NCBI RefSeq assembly: GCF_000585995.1
Contig: NZ_CP007410.1
Coordinates: 1,143,430 to 1,207,429, forward strand
Origin: Pseudomonas brassicacearum
GTDB taxonomy: Bacteria; Pseudomonadota; Gammaproteobacteria; Pseudomonadales; Pseudomonadaceae
Length of the DNA: 64,000 nt
Direction of reading: 5' to 3'
Shown here: positions 44,797 through 52,725 of the stretch, piece after piece
Layout: every line of letters begins with the position of its first letter
Position numbering within the stretch: position 1 is the first letter of the stretch
Notes under the pieces: generated by a model
The model's input: the letters and a program-made list of their open reading frames with translations, nothing else
Told to the model about the DNA's origin: nothing
Database searches by the model: none
Program-made: the position numbers and the translations under genes

Positions 44797-45972
44797 ATGA
44801 GTGTCATGACCCGTCTGGATGATAAAGAAGATATCACCCAACATGAAATTTCTGCCTTGAAGACGCGCTTCAATCTCGCTGACGCCCATACCCATCAGGA
44901 CCAAAGTGTCACCCAGCGAGAGATAGTCAACCGTCTCCCCGAACTGTGGTATCGCGCTCAAGGCCAAAGCCAGTATCAGAGCGAGCAGGAATTCATCCAG
45001 GCGTTTTTCACCTTCCATGGACAAGAGCATGCGCTCAAGCGCCATGATGAGATTTACCTGGTTTACGCGGCCTCCATTGCGATGCACATCACCGCGACCT
45101 ACCTGCGCAAACGCAACATGAGCGTAGGGTTGATCGAGCCTTGCTTCGACAATCTGCATGATCTGCTCAAGCACATGGAAGTGCCGTTGACGCCGCTGGA
45201 CGAGGCCCTTCTGCAATCTTCGACGGACGTCTATGCCAAGCTTCAGTCGGCGGCGGCGAATGTCGATGCGATTTTCCTGGTAGACCCGAACAACCCGACC
45301 GGTACCAGCATGTTCGCCGAGGGCGCCGACACCTTTGTGGAAGTGGCTCGTTATTGCAGGGACCACGGCAAGCTGCTCATCCTGGACTTTTGCTTCGCCG
45401 CGTTTTTCAAAGCAGCCGGGGGCAGTCGCGTTGATGCCTATGCCATCCTGGATGACATCGGTACCCAGTACATCATCATGGAGGACACGGGAAAAACCTG
45501 GCCGCTGCAGGACACAAAATGCGCCACGATCATGTCCAGCCGCGCCCTTAACGCTGACATCTATAGCATCGTGACAAGCGTATTGCTGAACGTCTCGCCC
45601 TTCATCCTGAATGTCGTGACTCAATACATCCGCGATAGCAGCGAGGACGATTTCGAGTCGGTGCGTTCGATACTTGATGTTAACCGTGCCGCCGCTCGAC
45701 GCCATCTGCAGGGCAGTTTTCTGAGTTATCTGACGCCCATGGTCGAGACCAGTGTCGCCTGGTTTGAAATCCTCCGTGAAGACGTCTCTGCCGATGATTT
45801 ACAGGCGTACCTGATGGCGTACGAAGTCTATGTCCTGCCGGGTAAGTACTTTTATTGGAGCCAACCGCAGGCGGGGCAGAAATTCATCCGCCTGGCATTG
45901 GCCCGCAAACCCGAGGAGTTCGAACAGGCGGTCGAAACCATTGCCCTGGCATTGGAGAACTATCATGGCTGA
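44797..45972 (+). CDS. rohP: PLP-dependent L-arginine oxidase/hydroxylase, RohP-like
   Basis: A 391-residue fold type I PLP enzyme resembling RohP/MppP, aminotransferase-like enzymes that use O2 to oxidise L-arginine to 4-hydroxy-2-ketoarginine. Visible are the N-terminal NLADAHTHQDQS segment (26-37) that in this group closes over the active site, DPNNPTG (163-169), the PLP-N1 Asp D197 in ILDFCF, and the Schiff-base lysine K233 in EDTGKTWP. AGGA lies eight bases before the ATG. It is the first gene of a five-gene overlapping operon behind a lux box. The call rests on family resemblance plus operon content. Confidence 0.82.
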   Translation: MSVMTRLDDKEDITQHEISALKTRFNLADAHTHQDQSVTQREIVNRLPELWYRAQGQSQYQSEQEFIQAFFTFHGQEHALKRHDEIYLVYAASIAMHITATYLRKRNMSVGLIEPCFDNLHDLLKHMEVPLTPLDEALLQSSTDVYAKLQSAAANVDAIFLVDPNNPTGTSMFAEGADTFVEVARYCRDHGKLLILDFCFAAFFKAAGGSRVDAYAILDDIGTQYIIMEDTGKTWPLQDTKCATIMSSRALNADIYSIVTSVLLNVSPFILNVVTQYIRDSSEDDFESVRSILDVNRAAARRHLQGSFLSYLTPMVETSVAWFEILREDVSADDLQAYLMAYEVYVLPGKYFYWSQPQAGQKFIRLALARKPEEFEQAVETIALALENYHG

Positions 45973-46483
45973 GGCTTCCATTGCGGTTATCGACGCCACC
46001 GTTTTCATGGGCATGCACCACAGCGACCCAGAGGTACGGGCCCAGTCCCTGGGCTTTTTCGGTGCGTTCTATTCGCGTCAGGTAATGATGAGCTTCGGTC
46101 AGATTGGTATTTGCGATGCCATTATCTGGAAAAAGAGCCGGCACTTGCAGGACGTCTACTACCCATTCATGGATGTCCTTCACACGGACATGGATATCCA
46201 GCGCCAGGGTTATTGCAACAAGGTCCTGAAACGCGCCTGCCTGGAGCCGGACTGGGCACGCCTGAGCGTGGAAAAGCGATTGTTGGTTGCTCATGTAGTT
46301 GAGCACCAACTGCCTTTTTACACTCATGACGACTCGCTGCGTGAGCTGGGTCTACTCAAGCCATTCTTGAAAACGTTTCCTGCGTCGGCTTCGTCATCCG
46401 TATTTCCTGAAAACCTTCAGCGTTTGTACGAGCAATCCATGGAAATGACCATTGGAAAGGAGGACTTCCAGCATGTCGGGTAA
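45965..46483 (+). CDS. rohQ: DUF6190-like protein of the azomycin-type operon
   Basis: A 172-residue soluble protein of a family found in biosynthetic clusters (DUF6190-like). It opens with SIAVIDATVFMGMHHSDPEVR, recalling the Asp-containing first strand of PIN-like folds, followed by CDAIIWKKSRHLQDVYYPFMDVLH. In the azomycin pathway the corresponding step is cyclisation of guanidinoacetaldehyde to 2-aminoimidazole. Equating this gene with rohQ comes from its place between rohP and rohR. The ATG at 45965 has GGAG upstream and overlaps rohP by eight bases. Function is inferred. Confidence 0.65.
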   Translation: MAEASIAVIDATVFMGMHHSDPEVRAQSLGFFGAFYSRQVMMSFGQIGICDAIIWKKSRHLQDVYYPFMDVLHTDMDIQRQGYCNKVLKRACLEPDWARLSVEKRLLVAHVVEHQLPFYTHDDSLRELGLLKPFLKTFPASASSSVFPENLQRLYEQSMEMTIGKEDFQHVG

Positions 46484-47276
46484 GCATATCTATGTACCGT
46501 TGATCACGCCCCTCGATGATCAGGCGCGCGTCTGCGAAGCCAGCGTGCACCGGTTGCTGCATAGCTCGCGGCCGTTTGTCGATGGTTACATTCCGTGCCT
46601 GACTTCCGGTGAAGGTTGGCGACTAGGAAAGCGGGACTGGCAACGCATGTTGGAGCTGACGTTGGCGCACGCCCAGGATAAGACCGTCATCGCCGGTATT
46701 GAACGCGCGACGACGGCCGAGGTAATCGAATATGCACGGTTGGCGCAAGACCTTGGGGCCCAGGCGGTAATGTTCACGTCGCCTTTCGCTCCAGGCACAA
46801 GCCAGCAAGACATGATCGATCATTACCGGGCGGTCCACGACGCCACGTCGCTGGACATCTTCGTCTACAACGAGTCTGCACTGTCCGGCAATGAGAAAAG
46901 TTTCGACACCTTGATGGCCATCGCCCAGTTACCGAGGGTTATCGGCATCAAGGACTCACCTTCCCAGCCGCGTGTCCAAAGTGAAATCGAGCGCCTGCGC
47001 AACGAGGGGCTGGATTACTTCATCGGTTGGGAAATGCTGCTGGCCAGGGAGTTGGAGTCCGACGGTAATGTCGTGTCGTTGGCCAACTTGGAGCCAGCGC
47101 TTTGCCGGCTGGCAATCGGTGCTCGACAAACAATGGTCGGCGGACTGGTGGAGGCGCTCAATGACCGTTTTGAACTGGCCGCAGATGATTGGTACGCCCA
47201 CGTCAAAAAGGAACTCAAGGCGCGTGGCATCATCAGCACCGACCGTGTCTTCGCAGAGCAGGAGGTCATGGCATGA
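46473..47276 (+). CDS. rohR: Dihydrodipicolinate-synthase-like aldolase, RohR-like
   Basis: A 267-residue class I aldolase of the DapA superfamily. Schiff-base lysine K160 in VIGIKDSP and the conserved Tyr Y132 in FVYNESALSGN are present, with LTSGEGWRL replacing the usual GTTGE loop. In the azomycin pathway RohR performs a retro-aldol cleavage of 4-hydroxy-2-ketoarginine to guanidinoacetaldehyde and pyruvate. A GGAGG-type site precedes the ATG at 46473, which overlaps rohQ by 11 bases. It differs clearly from the DapA-like protein at 61947. Confidence 0.8.
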   Translation: MSGKHIYVPLITPLDDQARVCEASVHRLLHSSRPFVDGYIPCLTSGEGWRLGKRDWQRMLELTLAHAQDKTVIAGIERATTAEVIEYARLAQDLGAQAVMFTSPFAPGTSQQDMIDHYRAVHDATSLDIFVYNESALSGNEKSFDTLMAIAQLPRVIGIKDSPSQPRVQSEIERLRNEGLDYFIGWEMLLARELESDGNVVSLANLEPALCRLAIGARQTMVGGLVEALNDRFELAADDWYAHVKKELKARGIISTDRVFAEQEVMA

Positions 47277-48130
47277 GTGACTTGCAGAAAGCACTGTTCC
47301 TGGCGAATCGCGCTTGCATCAAGCAGCTCAAGCCATTGGAAAGCCATATCCTGGCCTTCGAGCGTGATTGGATCGAATCGACCATCCTCAAGACGCGGAC
47401 CGCCAATCCGCCGACTGATCTCGCCGCGTTACGCAAGCAACTGGCTGAACTGGTGGAGATGGACCGCAGCGACGTCCCCCCCAGTGCTGCATACGTGAGC
47501 GAACACATGGGCCTCGACGAATTCAAGATCCTGGTACAGGAGTTCGCCCTGGATGGTTTGACCGAGGCGCAGGTTTTTTATCACCTCATGCCCCGGCTCA
47601 GCCTGGCCGCGCAAATGCCGATGCTGCGCATGATGATCGACGAGTTCGGTTCCGGTAACCTCAAGCGATCCCACACCACGCTGTACATCGACCTGCTCAA
47701 CGAGTTGCAAATGCCCACCGACCTGGCCTTCTACATCGACGTTAACGCGCCGGCCGGGTTTTCGTTTCCCAACATGTTCTGCTGGTTGACGATGAGGGCG
47801 GATGACCCGTCGTATTTCGCGGGTGTCATCACTTACTTCGAAACCGTCGTGCCATTCTTTTTTGAATGCTACACGTCGATCTGCTCGCGTTTACAGATCC
47901 AAGCCCACACTTACTATTCCGAGCATGTCCACATTGATGTCTTTCATGCAATTGAGGGCCAGCGCCTGCTCAAAGCAATGGACATGGCGGGGGACCTTGA
48001 CCCAGTCAAGGCGTGGGAGGGGATCTGCATGGGGCGCGATATTACCAACGCCGCGTTTGATGCGGCCGTCGATAAAGCGAGGCGCCAGCAGTACTTCAAT
48101 AAGGAGCGAATGATTGAACGAGCCATCTGA
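47273..48130 (+). CDS. rohS: Haem-oxygenase-like diiron N-oxygenase, RohS-like
   Basis: A 285-residue protein of the haem-oxygenase-like diiron oxidase (iron-containing redox enzyme) family. Candidate iron ligands follow the family pattern: E90 in VQEF, E124 in IDEFG, H134 in RSHTTLY, then H218, D222 and H225 in EHVHIDVFHA. RohS oxidises the amino group of 2-aminoimidazole to a nitro group, giving azomycin. GGAGG lies upstream, and the ATG overlaps the rohR stop (ATGA). Family call is firm. The substrate is taken from the operon. Confidence 0.83.
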   Translation: MSDLQKALFLANRACIKQLKPLESHILAFERDWIESTILKTRTANPPTDLAALRKQLAELVEMDRSDVPPSAAYVSEHMGLDEFKILVQEFALDGLTEAQVFYHLMPRLSLAAQMPMLRMMIDEFGSGNLKRSHTTLYIDLLNELQMPTDLAFYIDVNAPAGFSFPNMFCWLTMRADDPSYFAGVITYFETVVPFFFECYTSICSRLQIQAHTYYSEHVHIDVFHAIEGQRLLKAMDMAGDLDPVKAWEGICMGRDITNAAFDAAVDKARRQQYFNKERMIERAI

Positions 48131-48350
48131 ATTCTATCGCCCAGGCACGTTCGCTGTCGTCATCGACGACCAACACTTTGAAGTGCCGCATGCCTGCCCA
48201 CACCGCGCAGGATGGTTGGAGCACGGGGTGATCAATCAGCAGCGCAAAAGCATCACCTGTCCCTTGCACTTTTCGGTGTTCAGCCTGGAAACGGGCGAGC
48301 AACTCAGTGGGCCGCCTTGTGGGCGTCTTGAGGTAAAGCGCCTGAGTTAA
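48114..48350 (+). CDS. rohT: Rieske [2Fe-2S] ferredoxin, probable electron donor to RohS
   Basis: A 78-residue minimal Rieske protein. The cluster ligands are C28 and H30 (CPH) and C49 and H52 (CPLH). The start is a TTG at 48114, with AAGGAG seven bases upstream and 17 bases of overlap with rohS. An ATG at 48110 is out of frame. It probably reduces the diiron centre of the N-oxygenase. Last gene of the operon. Shorter than typical Rieske ferredoxins of about 100 residues. The symbol is assigned by gene order. Confidence 0.75.
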   Translation: MNEPSEFYRPGTFAVVIDDQHFEVPHACPHRAGWLEHGVINQQRKSITCPLHFSVFSLETGEQLSGPPCGRLEVKRLS

Positions 48351-48367
48351 CGGCGCGGTATGACTGT

Positions 48368-48397
48368 CGGCAGGCTCGGGCGCGCCCGGGCCTGCCG
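48368..48397 (+). terminator. GC-rich hairpin after the roh operon
   Basis: CGGCAGGC and GCCTGCCG arms with an inner CGGGCG/CGCCCG stem, 18 bases after the rohT stop. No T run follows, so it is a terminator-like hairpin of moderate confidence. Confidence 0.5.
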
Positions 48398-48515
48398 AAT
48401 TGACCAATATCCTCGCTTGGAATATCCCGGGTAAAGTGTTCCTGCCAGTTGCGCTTCCAGTCTTCTCGGACTTGAAGGTCACCTCGTATTCCGCATGGGC
48501 TTCGTGGGTAAGGTT

Positions 48516-48597
48516 GAAGCCCTTGCTGTTGAGCCGCAGGCACTCCATTATCTTCCTTAAGGACTTGCCGATGATCGACTTCAACAACAAAGGCTTC
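48516..48597. repeat. Imperfect inverted repeat marking two divergent small ORFs
   Basis: TCAACAACAAAGGCTTC on the plus strand (48581-48597) and TCAACAGCAAGGGCTTC on the minus strand (48516-48532) match in 15 of 17 bases. Each lies just after an ATG. The plus ORF is the 46-residue gene at 48571. The minus ATG at 48548 opens a frame with a similar NSKGF N-terminus whose end is unclear. A CCTTAAGG palindrome (48555-48562) between them supplies an AAGGA site to each. Confidence 0.4.
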
Positions 48598-48711
48598 TTA
48601 AACTCAAGCAAAACGACGAATACGCCGAACGGCAAAGTGAAGTTCGAGTTCACCGGCAAGACCGCAATTGTGGAAGTCTCCAAGGTGATCTCCAAACACC
48701 TCCTGACCTGA
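48571..48711 (+). CDS. Small protein of unknown function, 46 residues
   Basis: ATG at 48571 with AAGGA nine bases upstream. The protein reads MIDFNNKGFLNSSK... and ends VSKVISKHLLT. It is polar and basic with no signal or membrane segment. Its C-terminal 26 codons are conserved at 28313-28393, with silent substitutions that support real coding. Both copies lie just downstream of accessory modules (roh operon, Tae4 pair). I do not recognise the family. Confidence 0.5.
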   Translation: MIDFNNKGFLNSSKTTNTPNGKVKFEFTGKTAIVEVSKVISKHLLT

Positions 48712-48750
48712 TCGGCAACTCAATGCCCATCGCCAATCCGCTGTGGGCAC

Positions 48751-49167
48751 TCAGGGCTCCAACGCCGGGCCCTTCAACTCGATCTGGTTGCCGTCCGGAT
48801 CGAAGCAATAGATCGACCAGCCTTTTCCTTCCGCGCCATAGCGCATCTGGGCTTTCTCAACGCTCAGGCCGGCGGAAGTCAAATGAGCGAGAAGGGCTTG
48901 TTCATCGAACGGTTCGATACGCAGGCAGAGGTGATCGACGTTGTGCCCTTGCTTCCCGGGCGCCGGCCCACCCTCGAGACCGAGGGGGCCGTCGACAGCA
49001 ACCAGATCGATCATCGACACACCGGTGCTCAGATGAAGCATGCCTAGATCGTCCCGGCGCTTCTTGAGCTCGCAACCGAGCACCGATGTGTAGAAAGCGA
49101 GGCTACGTTCAAGGTCTTTTACACGCAGGACGATGTGGTCGATACGTTGGATCGTGAAGTTCCGCAT
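48751..49167 (-). CDS. VOC-family (glyoxalase/dioxygenase fold) protein
   Basis: A 138-residue vicinal-oxygen-chelate protein. Paired beta-alpha-beta-beta-beta modules start IQRIDHIVLRVKDLERSLAFYTSVLGCE and VDHLCLRIEPFDEQALLAHL. Candidate metal ligands are H11 in IDHIVL, the His in VDHLCL and the Glu in GNQIELKGP. The family includes glyoxalase I, fosfomycin-resistance and extradiol enzymes. This sequence does not decide which. Monocistronic. An AGGAGG-like site (CCAGGAGGCC) precedes the start. Confidence 0.92.
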   Translation of the reverse strand: MRNFTIQRIDHIVLRVKDLERSLAFYTSVLGCELKKRRDDLGMLHLSTGVSMIDLVAVDGPLGLEGGPAPGKQGHNVDHLCLRIEPFDEQALLAHLTSAGLSVEKAQMRYGAEGKGWSIYCFDPDGNQIELKGPALEP

Positions 49168-49398
49168 ACAGGCCTCCTGGTTCGGGGGTGGGAGCTATGG
49201 GTGACTTCACCTTAGCTATTCATGCGGGAATGTCATAGCGACAAAAAGCTCTGTAGCAGGAGGCGCAGCGGTAGCTGGGGTCGAGTCGCTTTGAACAGGA
49301 ATTTCGCACGCTATCAAAGGGGCTGATACCGTGCGGAAAACTTGACTCAAACGAGACCCCAGGTTCCTTGAATGAGTCCGATCTCGCGCCACTGGTAC

Positions 49399-49911
49399 TT
49401 AGCCGATGAACCTTTCCATCAAACGCAAACGCAGTTCTGGCTTGTCTGGCCTGGGCCCGATATCGGTCCAACCATGATGACTGTAAAACTGTGCCGCCCT
49501 TGGGTTCGTCTCGCTCACCGACAATCTCATCCGGTCGCACCCCAGACTGGCAAGAAAATGGGTCGCATAAGCCAGCAGCAACTTCCCGGCACCGCGTGAT
49601 CGCCACTCGGGAACGAGATAGAAAAAGTGTATGTAGCCCACCAAGGGGGCTTTCTTTAGCAGTGACATCTCTATCTGACCCACAATCCGTGTTTCATCCC
49701 AGACATGGACAATGCTGCCAGGAATCACGGCTGCCTTTTCTCGAAGCGACTCAAGGTAATGCCGCTCCCCATCGGGACCACCCAACTGTTGTGCAGAACC
49801 GAACGCACAAAGCAGCATGTCGTTGAAGAAACGAACGCAGACGTCGCTGTCCTGATCAAGATTTATGGGATGAAAGCTCAATAGAGCGTCTGACGTGCTT
49901 CCCCTGACCAT
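49399..49911 (-). CDS. GNAT-family N-acetyltransferase
   Basis: A 170-residue acetyltransferase. The acetyl-CoA loop reads LVPEWRSRGAGKLLLAYATHFL (motif A, about residues 98-119), preceded by IVGQIEMSL...GYIHFFYL and followed by LSVSETNPRAAQFYSHHGW, typical of GNAT motif B. The substrate is unknown. The 231-bp gap to the VOC gene (49168-49398) holds no gene or clear signal. Confidence 0.9.
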   Translation of the reverse strand: MVRGSTSDALLSFHPINLDQDSDVCVRFFNDMLLCAFGSAQQLGGPDGERHYLESLREKAAVIPGSIVHVWDETRIVGQIEMSLLKKAPLVGYIHFFYLVPEWRSRGAGKLLLAYATHFLASLGCDRMRLSVSETNPRAAQFYSHHGWTDIGPRPDKPELRLRLMERFIG

Positions 49912-50002
49912 CGGTGTTATTCCTGAACTCGCAACCTAGCCCTGAAGACCGTAGATAGACCGCCAATGCTGCTTCAACGCTTAGCTGAAGGAATAACTAT
50001 CA

Positions 50003-50581
50003 TTGAACAACCGATCAGCAGCGGACGCCACCCTCATGCAAAAACAAGAGCAGGACAAACTCCTCCAAGCCCTAAAAAGCCGATTCGAACAAAACACTCA
50101 TCGCCATCCAGACATTCCGTGGGCTGATGTCCAGTGCAGGCTGGAGAGCAACCCCAACGCCTTGAAATCCCTTCAGGCTATGGAAGCCACCGGCGGCGAG
50201 CCAGACGTGATCGGTCTCGACCCGAAGACCGGCGTTGTCACCTTCTGCGATTGCGCCAAAGAAAGCCCAACCGGCCGCCGCAGCCTCTGCTACGACCGCG
50301 CGGCCCTGGACGCTCGCAAGGAAAACAAGCCAACAGGCAGCGCAGTTGAAATGGCCGAAGCGATGGGCATCGCCCTGTTGACGGAAGACCAGTACCGAGC
50401 ATTGCAGGAACTGGGTGAGTTCGATGCCAAGACTTCCAGCTGGCTGGCAACGTCCCCTGAGCTTCGCGCCCTCGGCGGGGCGATTTTCGGTGACTTTCGT
50501 TATGGCCGGGTGTTCGTTTACCACAATGGTGTGCAGTCGTATTACGCGGCGCGAGGGTTTCGCGGGTTGCTGCGGGTTTGA
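50003..50581 (+). CDS. DUF4256 family protein
   Basis: A 192-residue protein matching the DUF4256 family: EATGGEPDVIGLDPKTGVVTFCDCAKESPTGRRSLCYDRAALDARKENKP, GIALLTEDQYRALQ and FGDFRYGRVFVYHNGVQSYYAARGFRG. Function unknown. The start is probably the TTG at 50003 with AAGGA ten bases upstream. The ATG at 50036 lacks a ribosome site but would still keep the whole conserved part. Monocistronic. Confidence 0.87.
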   Translation: MNNRSAADATLMQKQEQDKLLQALKSRFEQNTHRHPDIPWADVQCRLESNPNALKSLQAMEATGGEPDVIGLDPKTGVVTFCDCAKESPTGRRSLCYDRAALDARKENKPTGSAVEMAEAMGIALLTEDQYRALQELGEFDAKTSSWLATSPELRALGGAIFGDFRYGRVFVYHNGVQSYYAARGFRGLLRV

Positions 50582-50605
50582 GCCCTCAAAAACACCGCTA
50601 ACCCC

Positions 50606-50737
50606 GTGGCGAGGGAGCTTGCTCCCGCTGGGCTGCGCAGCAGCCCCAAAGCCATCCACCACGGTGTGCCAGGAAGAGCGGCATCAGCAGGTTTTACGAC
50701 TGCTGCGCAGCCGAGCGGGAGCAAGCTCCCTCGCAAC
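50606..50737. repeat. Inverted pair of GTGGCGAGGGAG-type REP elements
   Basis: GTGGCGAGGGAGCTTGCTCCCGC and its inverse with inner CTGCGCAGC stems, between convergent genes. Confidence 0.88.
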
Positions 50738-50777
50738 GGTGATAGCGTACGGTCGAAGGAAATGCGGCAGAAGCCCC

Positions 50778-52286
50778 TCACTCAAAAACCAAAACCTCAC
50801 CCCCCTTGGCCTCAACCATCTCGCTAAATTCCGGCAGCCGCGCGACAAACTCCGTCTCGAACGCCAGATACCGATCCTGCGCCGCCAAGTAACGAATCTC
50901 CGGCTTTACCCGCGCAATATCCTTGGAAGACAGCTTCACCACCTCATGGCTGCGCTGATTCCAGAACCAGGCCAGGGTGTGTGTGCCAAACGTATTGCTG
51001 CTGTAATTCCACACCCACCAATCCCCATGCCCCCGGGCAACATGAAGCTGCCCATGAAACGTGCGCAACGTGATGACCTGCTTGGGCTGCGTGACCAGCA
51101 GGCGCGTGTCCTGGCGTAGTTCACTGCCGAAGCCGTCCAATGTCGCCTTCGTCGCAGTGCCAGTCATGAAGTTGAAGCGCCACGCCAACAACACCGTTTC
51201 CTGATAACCCGAATGCTCAACGTTCTGCCGCGCGCCTTCGCTGAACAGTAAAACCTCGTCACCCCCCAGGTACGCGGTTGAGGCCCGCAGCTTATAGGCC
51301 TCAGCGGGCATCGGTTTGGCGACGAAGGCCTGGTGCGGCGATTCTTGATTCCAAGTCCAGCAGCGCGGGCCATTGTGCTGCATGAACAGCAAGCGACCAG
51401 GGCCGACGGGCAGGATCGTCAGTTCATCCGCGTGCTCGAAAATCACCTCGCTGCTGTCCGCCGTGATCCGCCAGATCCGCGTCACATGCTCGGGTTCGTA
51501 AATACGCTGGCGTTCGAATATCGCCGGGCCTACCACCACGCAGGGCTGTTCAAACTCCGGCCACTGCACCCCGGCAGGCCCGAACGCCGCGATCTCATCG
51601 CCTTGCCGAATCTCGTATTGGTAACGGTCATCCGCACTGTAATCGCCGCGCATCACCCGACGTTTCCACAGGCTGCGCTGGGCATCGGCATCGATGAGCT
51701 GCAAATCCGCGCCGTCCACGCCGTCGGTGCGGTGTTCGAGCATGTCCTGCTCGGCGGGCGGCCATTGGTTGTAATCAATCAGAAAGCACAACCACTGGTC
51801 TTCGTCCTGCTCGGTGATGGCGGCCCAACCGTTGCGGTAGTTGTATTCGTGCACATAGGTGGAGCCGGGGTAGTCATGGACTTCTTGCAGCCACTTCACC
51901 TTGCCGCGTTTGGGTTTGGCCGGTTTGCGTTCAGCGGCGGCAGGCTTGGGCGGCTCGATCAACCCCGGCGTGAACCTCGGCTCAGCGCGCTGTTTTTCCC
52001 AATACTTGGCAAACGCCTCGCGCTGATCGGTGGGGACAATGACCGGCCGGTAATCATCGCCACCGGCGTCCAGGTTCCACAAGTCATAACCCTGACCCGC
52101 CAACACCGGCGCCAGCGCCTCGAAGCAGACCTCGGGCATCTCATTGGACAACTCATCCAACAACGCCTCGAATTCCGGCCCGGCAAACACGCCGATGTCG
52201 GGATAGTAGTGCTGAAACAGCGCAAGCAACTCGCCGCCCGGTGTTTTCCAATCGATATGAACCAACGGATCAAATTGCGATTGCAT
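50778..52286 (-). CDS. Hypothetical protein with a DUF6630-like N-terminal region
   Basis: A 502-residue soluble protein. Residues about 30-90 (FEALLDELSNEMPEVCFEALAPVLAGQGYDLWNLDAGGDDYRPVIVP) resemble the DUF6630 family. A basic linker follows (PKPAAAERKPAKPKRGKVKW, near 115-135). The rest has repeated Trp-rich beta-type segments (WRITADSSEVIFEHADELTILPVGPGRLLFM) that may form a propeller. No signal or membrane segment. The ATG at 52286 is chosen over an upstream frame opening. Function unknown. Confidence 0.72.
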   Translation of the reverse strand: MQSQFDPLVHIDWKTPGGELLALFQHYYPDIGVFAGPEFEALLDELSNEMPEVCFEALAPVLAGQGYDLWNLDAGGDDYRPVIVPTDQREAFAKYWEKQRAEPRFTPGLIEPPKPAAAERKPAKPKRGKVKWLQEVHDYPGSTYVHEYNYRNGWAAITEQDEDQWLCFLIDYNQWPPAEQDMLEHRTDGVDGADLQLIDADAQRSLWKRRVMRGDYSADDRYQYEIRQGDEIAAFGPAGVQWPEFEQPCVVVGPAIFERQRIYEPEHVTRIWRITADSSEVIFEHADELTILPVGPGRLLFMQHNGPRCWTWNQESPHQAFVAKPMPAEAYKLRASTAYLGGDEVLLFSEGARQNVEHSGYQETVLLAWRFNFMTGTATKATLDGFGSELRQDTRLLVTQPKQVITLRTFHGQLHVARGHGDWWVWNYSSNTFGTHTLAWFWNQRSHEVVKLSSKDIARVKPEIRYLAAQDRYLAFETEFVARLPEFSEMVEAKGGEVLVFE

Positions 52287-52435
52287 CACGCCTGTCTTCC
52301 CTGTGATTTCCCTGGGCGCCATCTTAGCCGCACCCCTACCGAAAAGGACAATCACACCCCCCACCATCTGATCGTTCCCACGCGGAGCGTGAGGAACGAT
52401 CGAACGCTGCCGAACTTAAGTAAACGAATAATCCC

Positions 52436-52588
52436 GTGGCGAGGGAGCTTGCTCCCGCTGGGCTGCGCAGCAGCCCCAAAGCGATGGGCACAGTCCACTG
52501 TGGGAGCGAGCTTGCTCGCGATAGGGGCAGGTCAGGCACAGCGATGGCGGCTGGTATATCGCTATCGCGAGCAAGCTCGCTCACACAG
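52436..52588. repeat. Mosaic REP cluster: one GTGGCGAGG element plus a GTGGGAG doublet
   Basis: A half-element of the GTGGCGAGGGAG family (52436-52490, with its inner CTGCGCAGC stem but no closing arm) directly abuts a complete inverted GTGGGAG doublet (about 52499-52588). Confidence 0.85.
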
Positions 52589-52725
52589 GTATTCTCGGCG
52601 CCTTCAAGTCTTCGCCGGACCTGCCGCTATCGGTATAACGATTTTTACCGATCCATCGATTGGCTTTGCAATACCGTTGCTTTCCGGCAATTAATTGGCA
52701 AACGCACGATAAGAGAACGTAGCGC

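Noticed and set aside
44797..48350. Considered as a diazeniumdiolate (mgo/ham/pvf-type) cluster because of the diiron oxygenase
   Set aside because: No NRPS, AurF-like or polyketide-cyclase-like gene. The PLP enzyme plus DapA-like aldolase plus Rieske set fits azomycin instead.
48096..48695. Long minus-strand frame across rohT and the small ORF region
   Set aside because: It runs antisense through rohT and the GC-rich hairpin. Only its start near 48548 shows any similarity to the small protein, so it is kept as a finding, not a gene.
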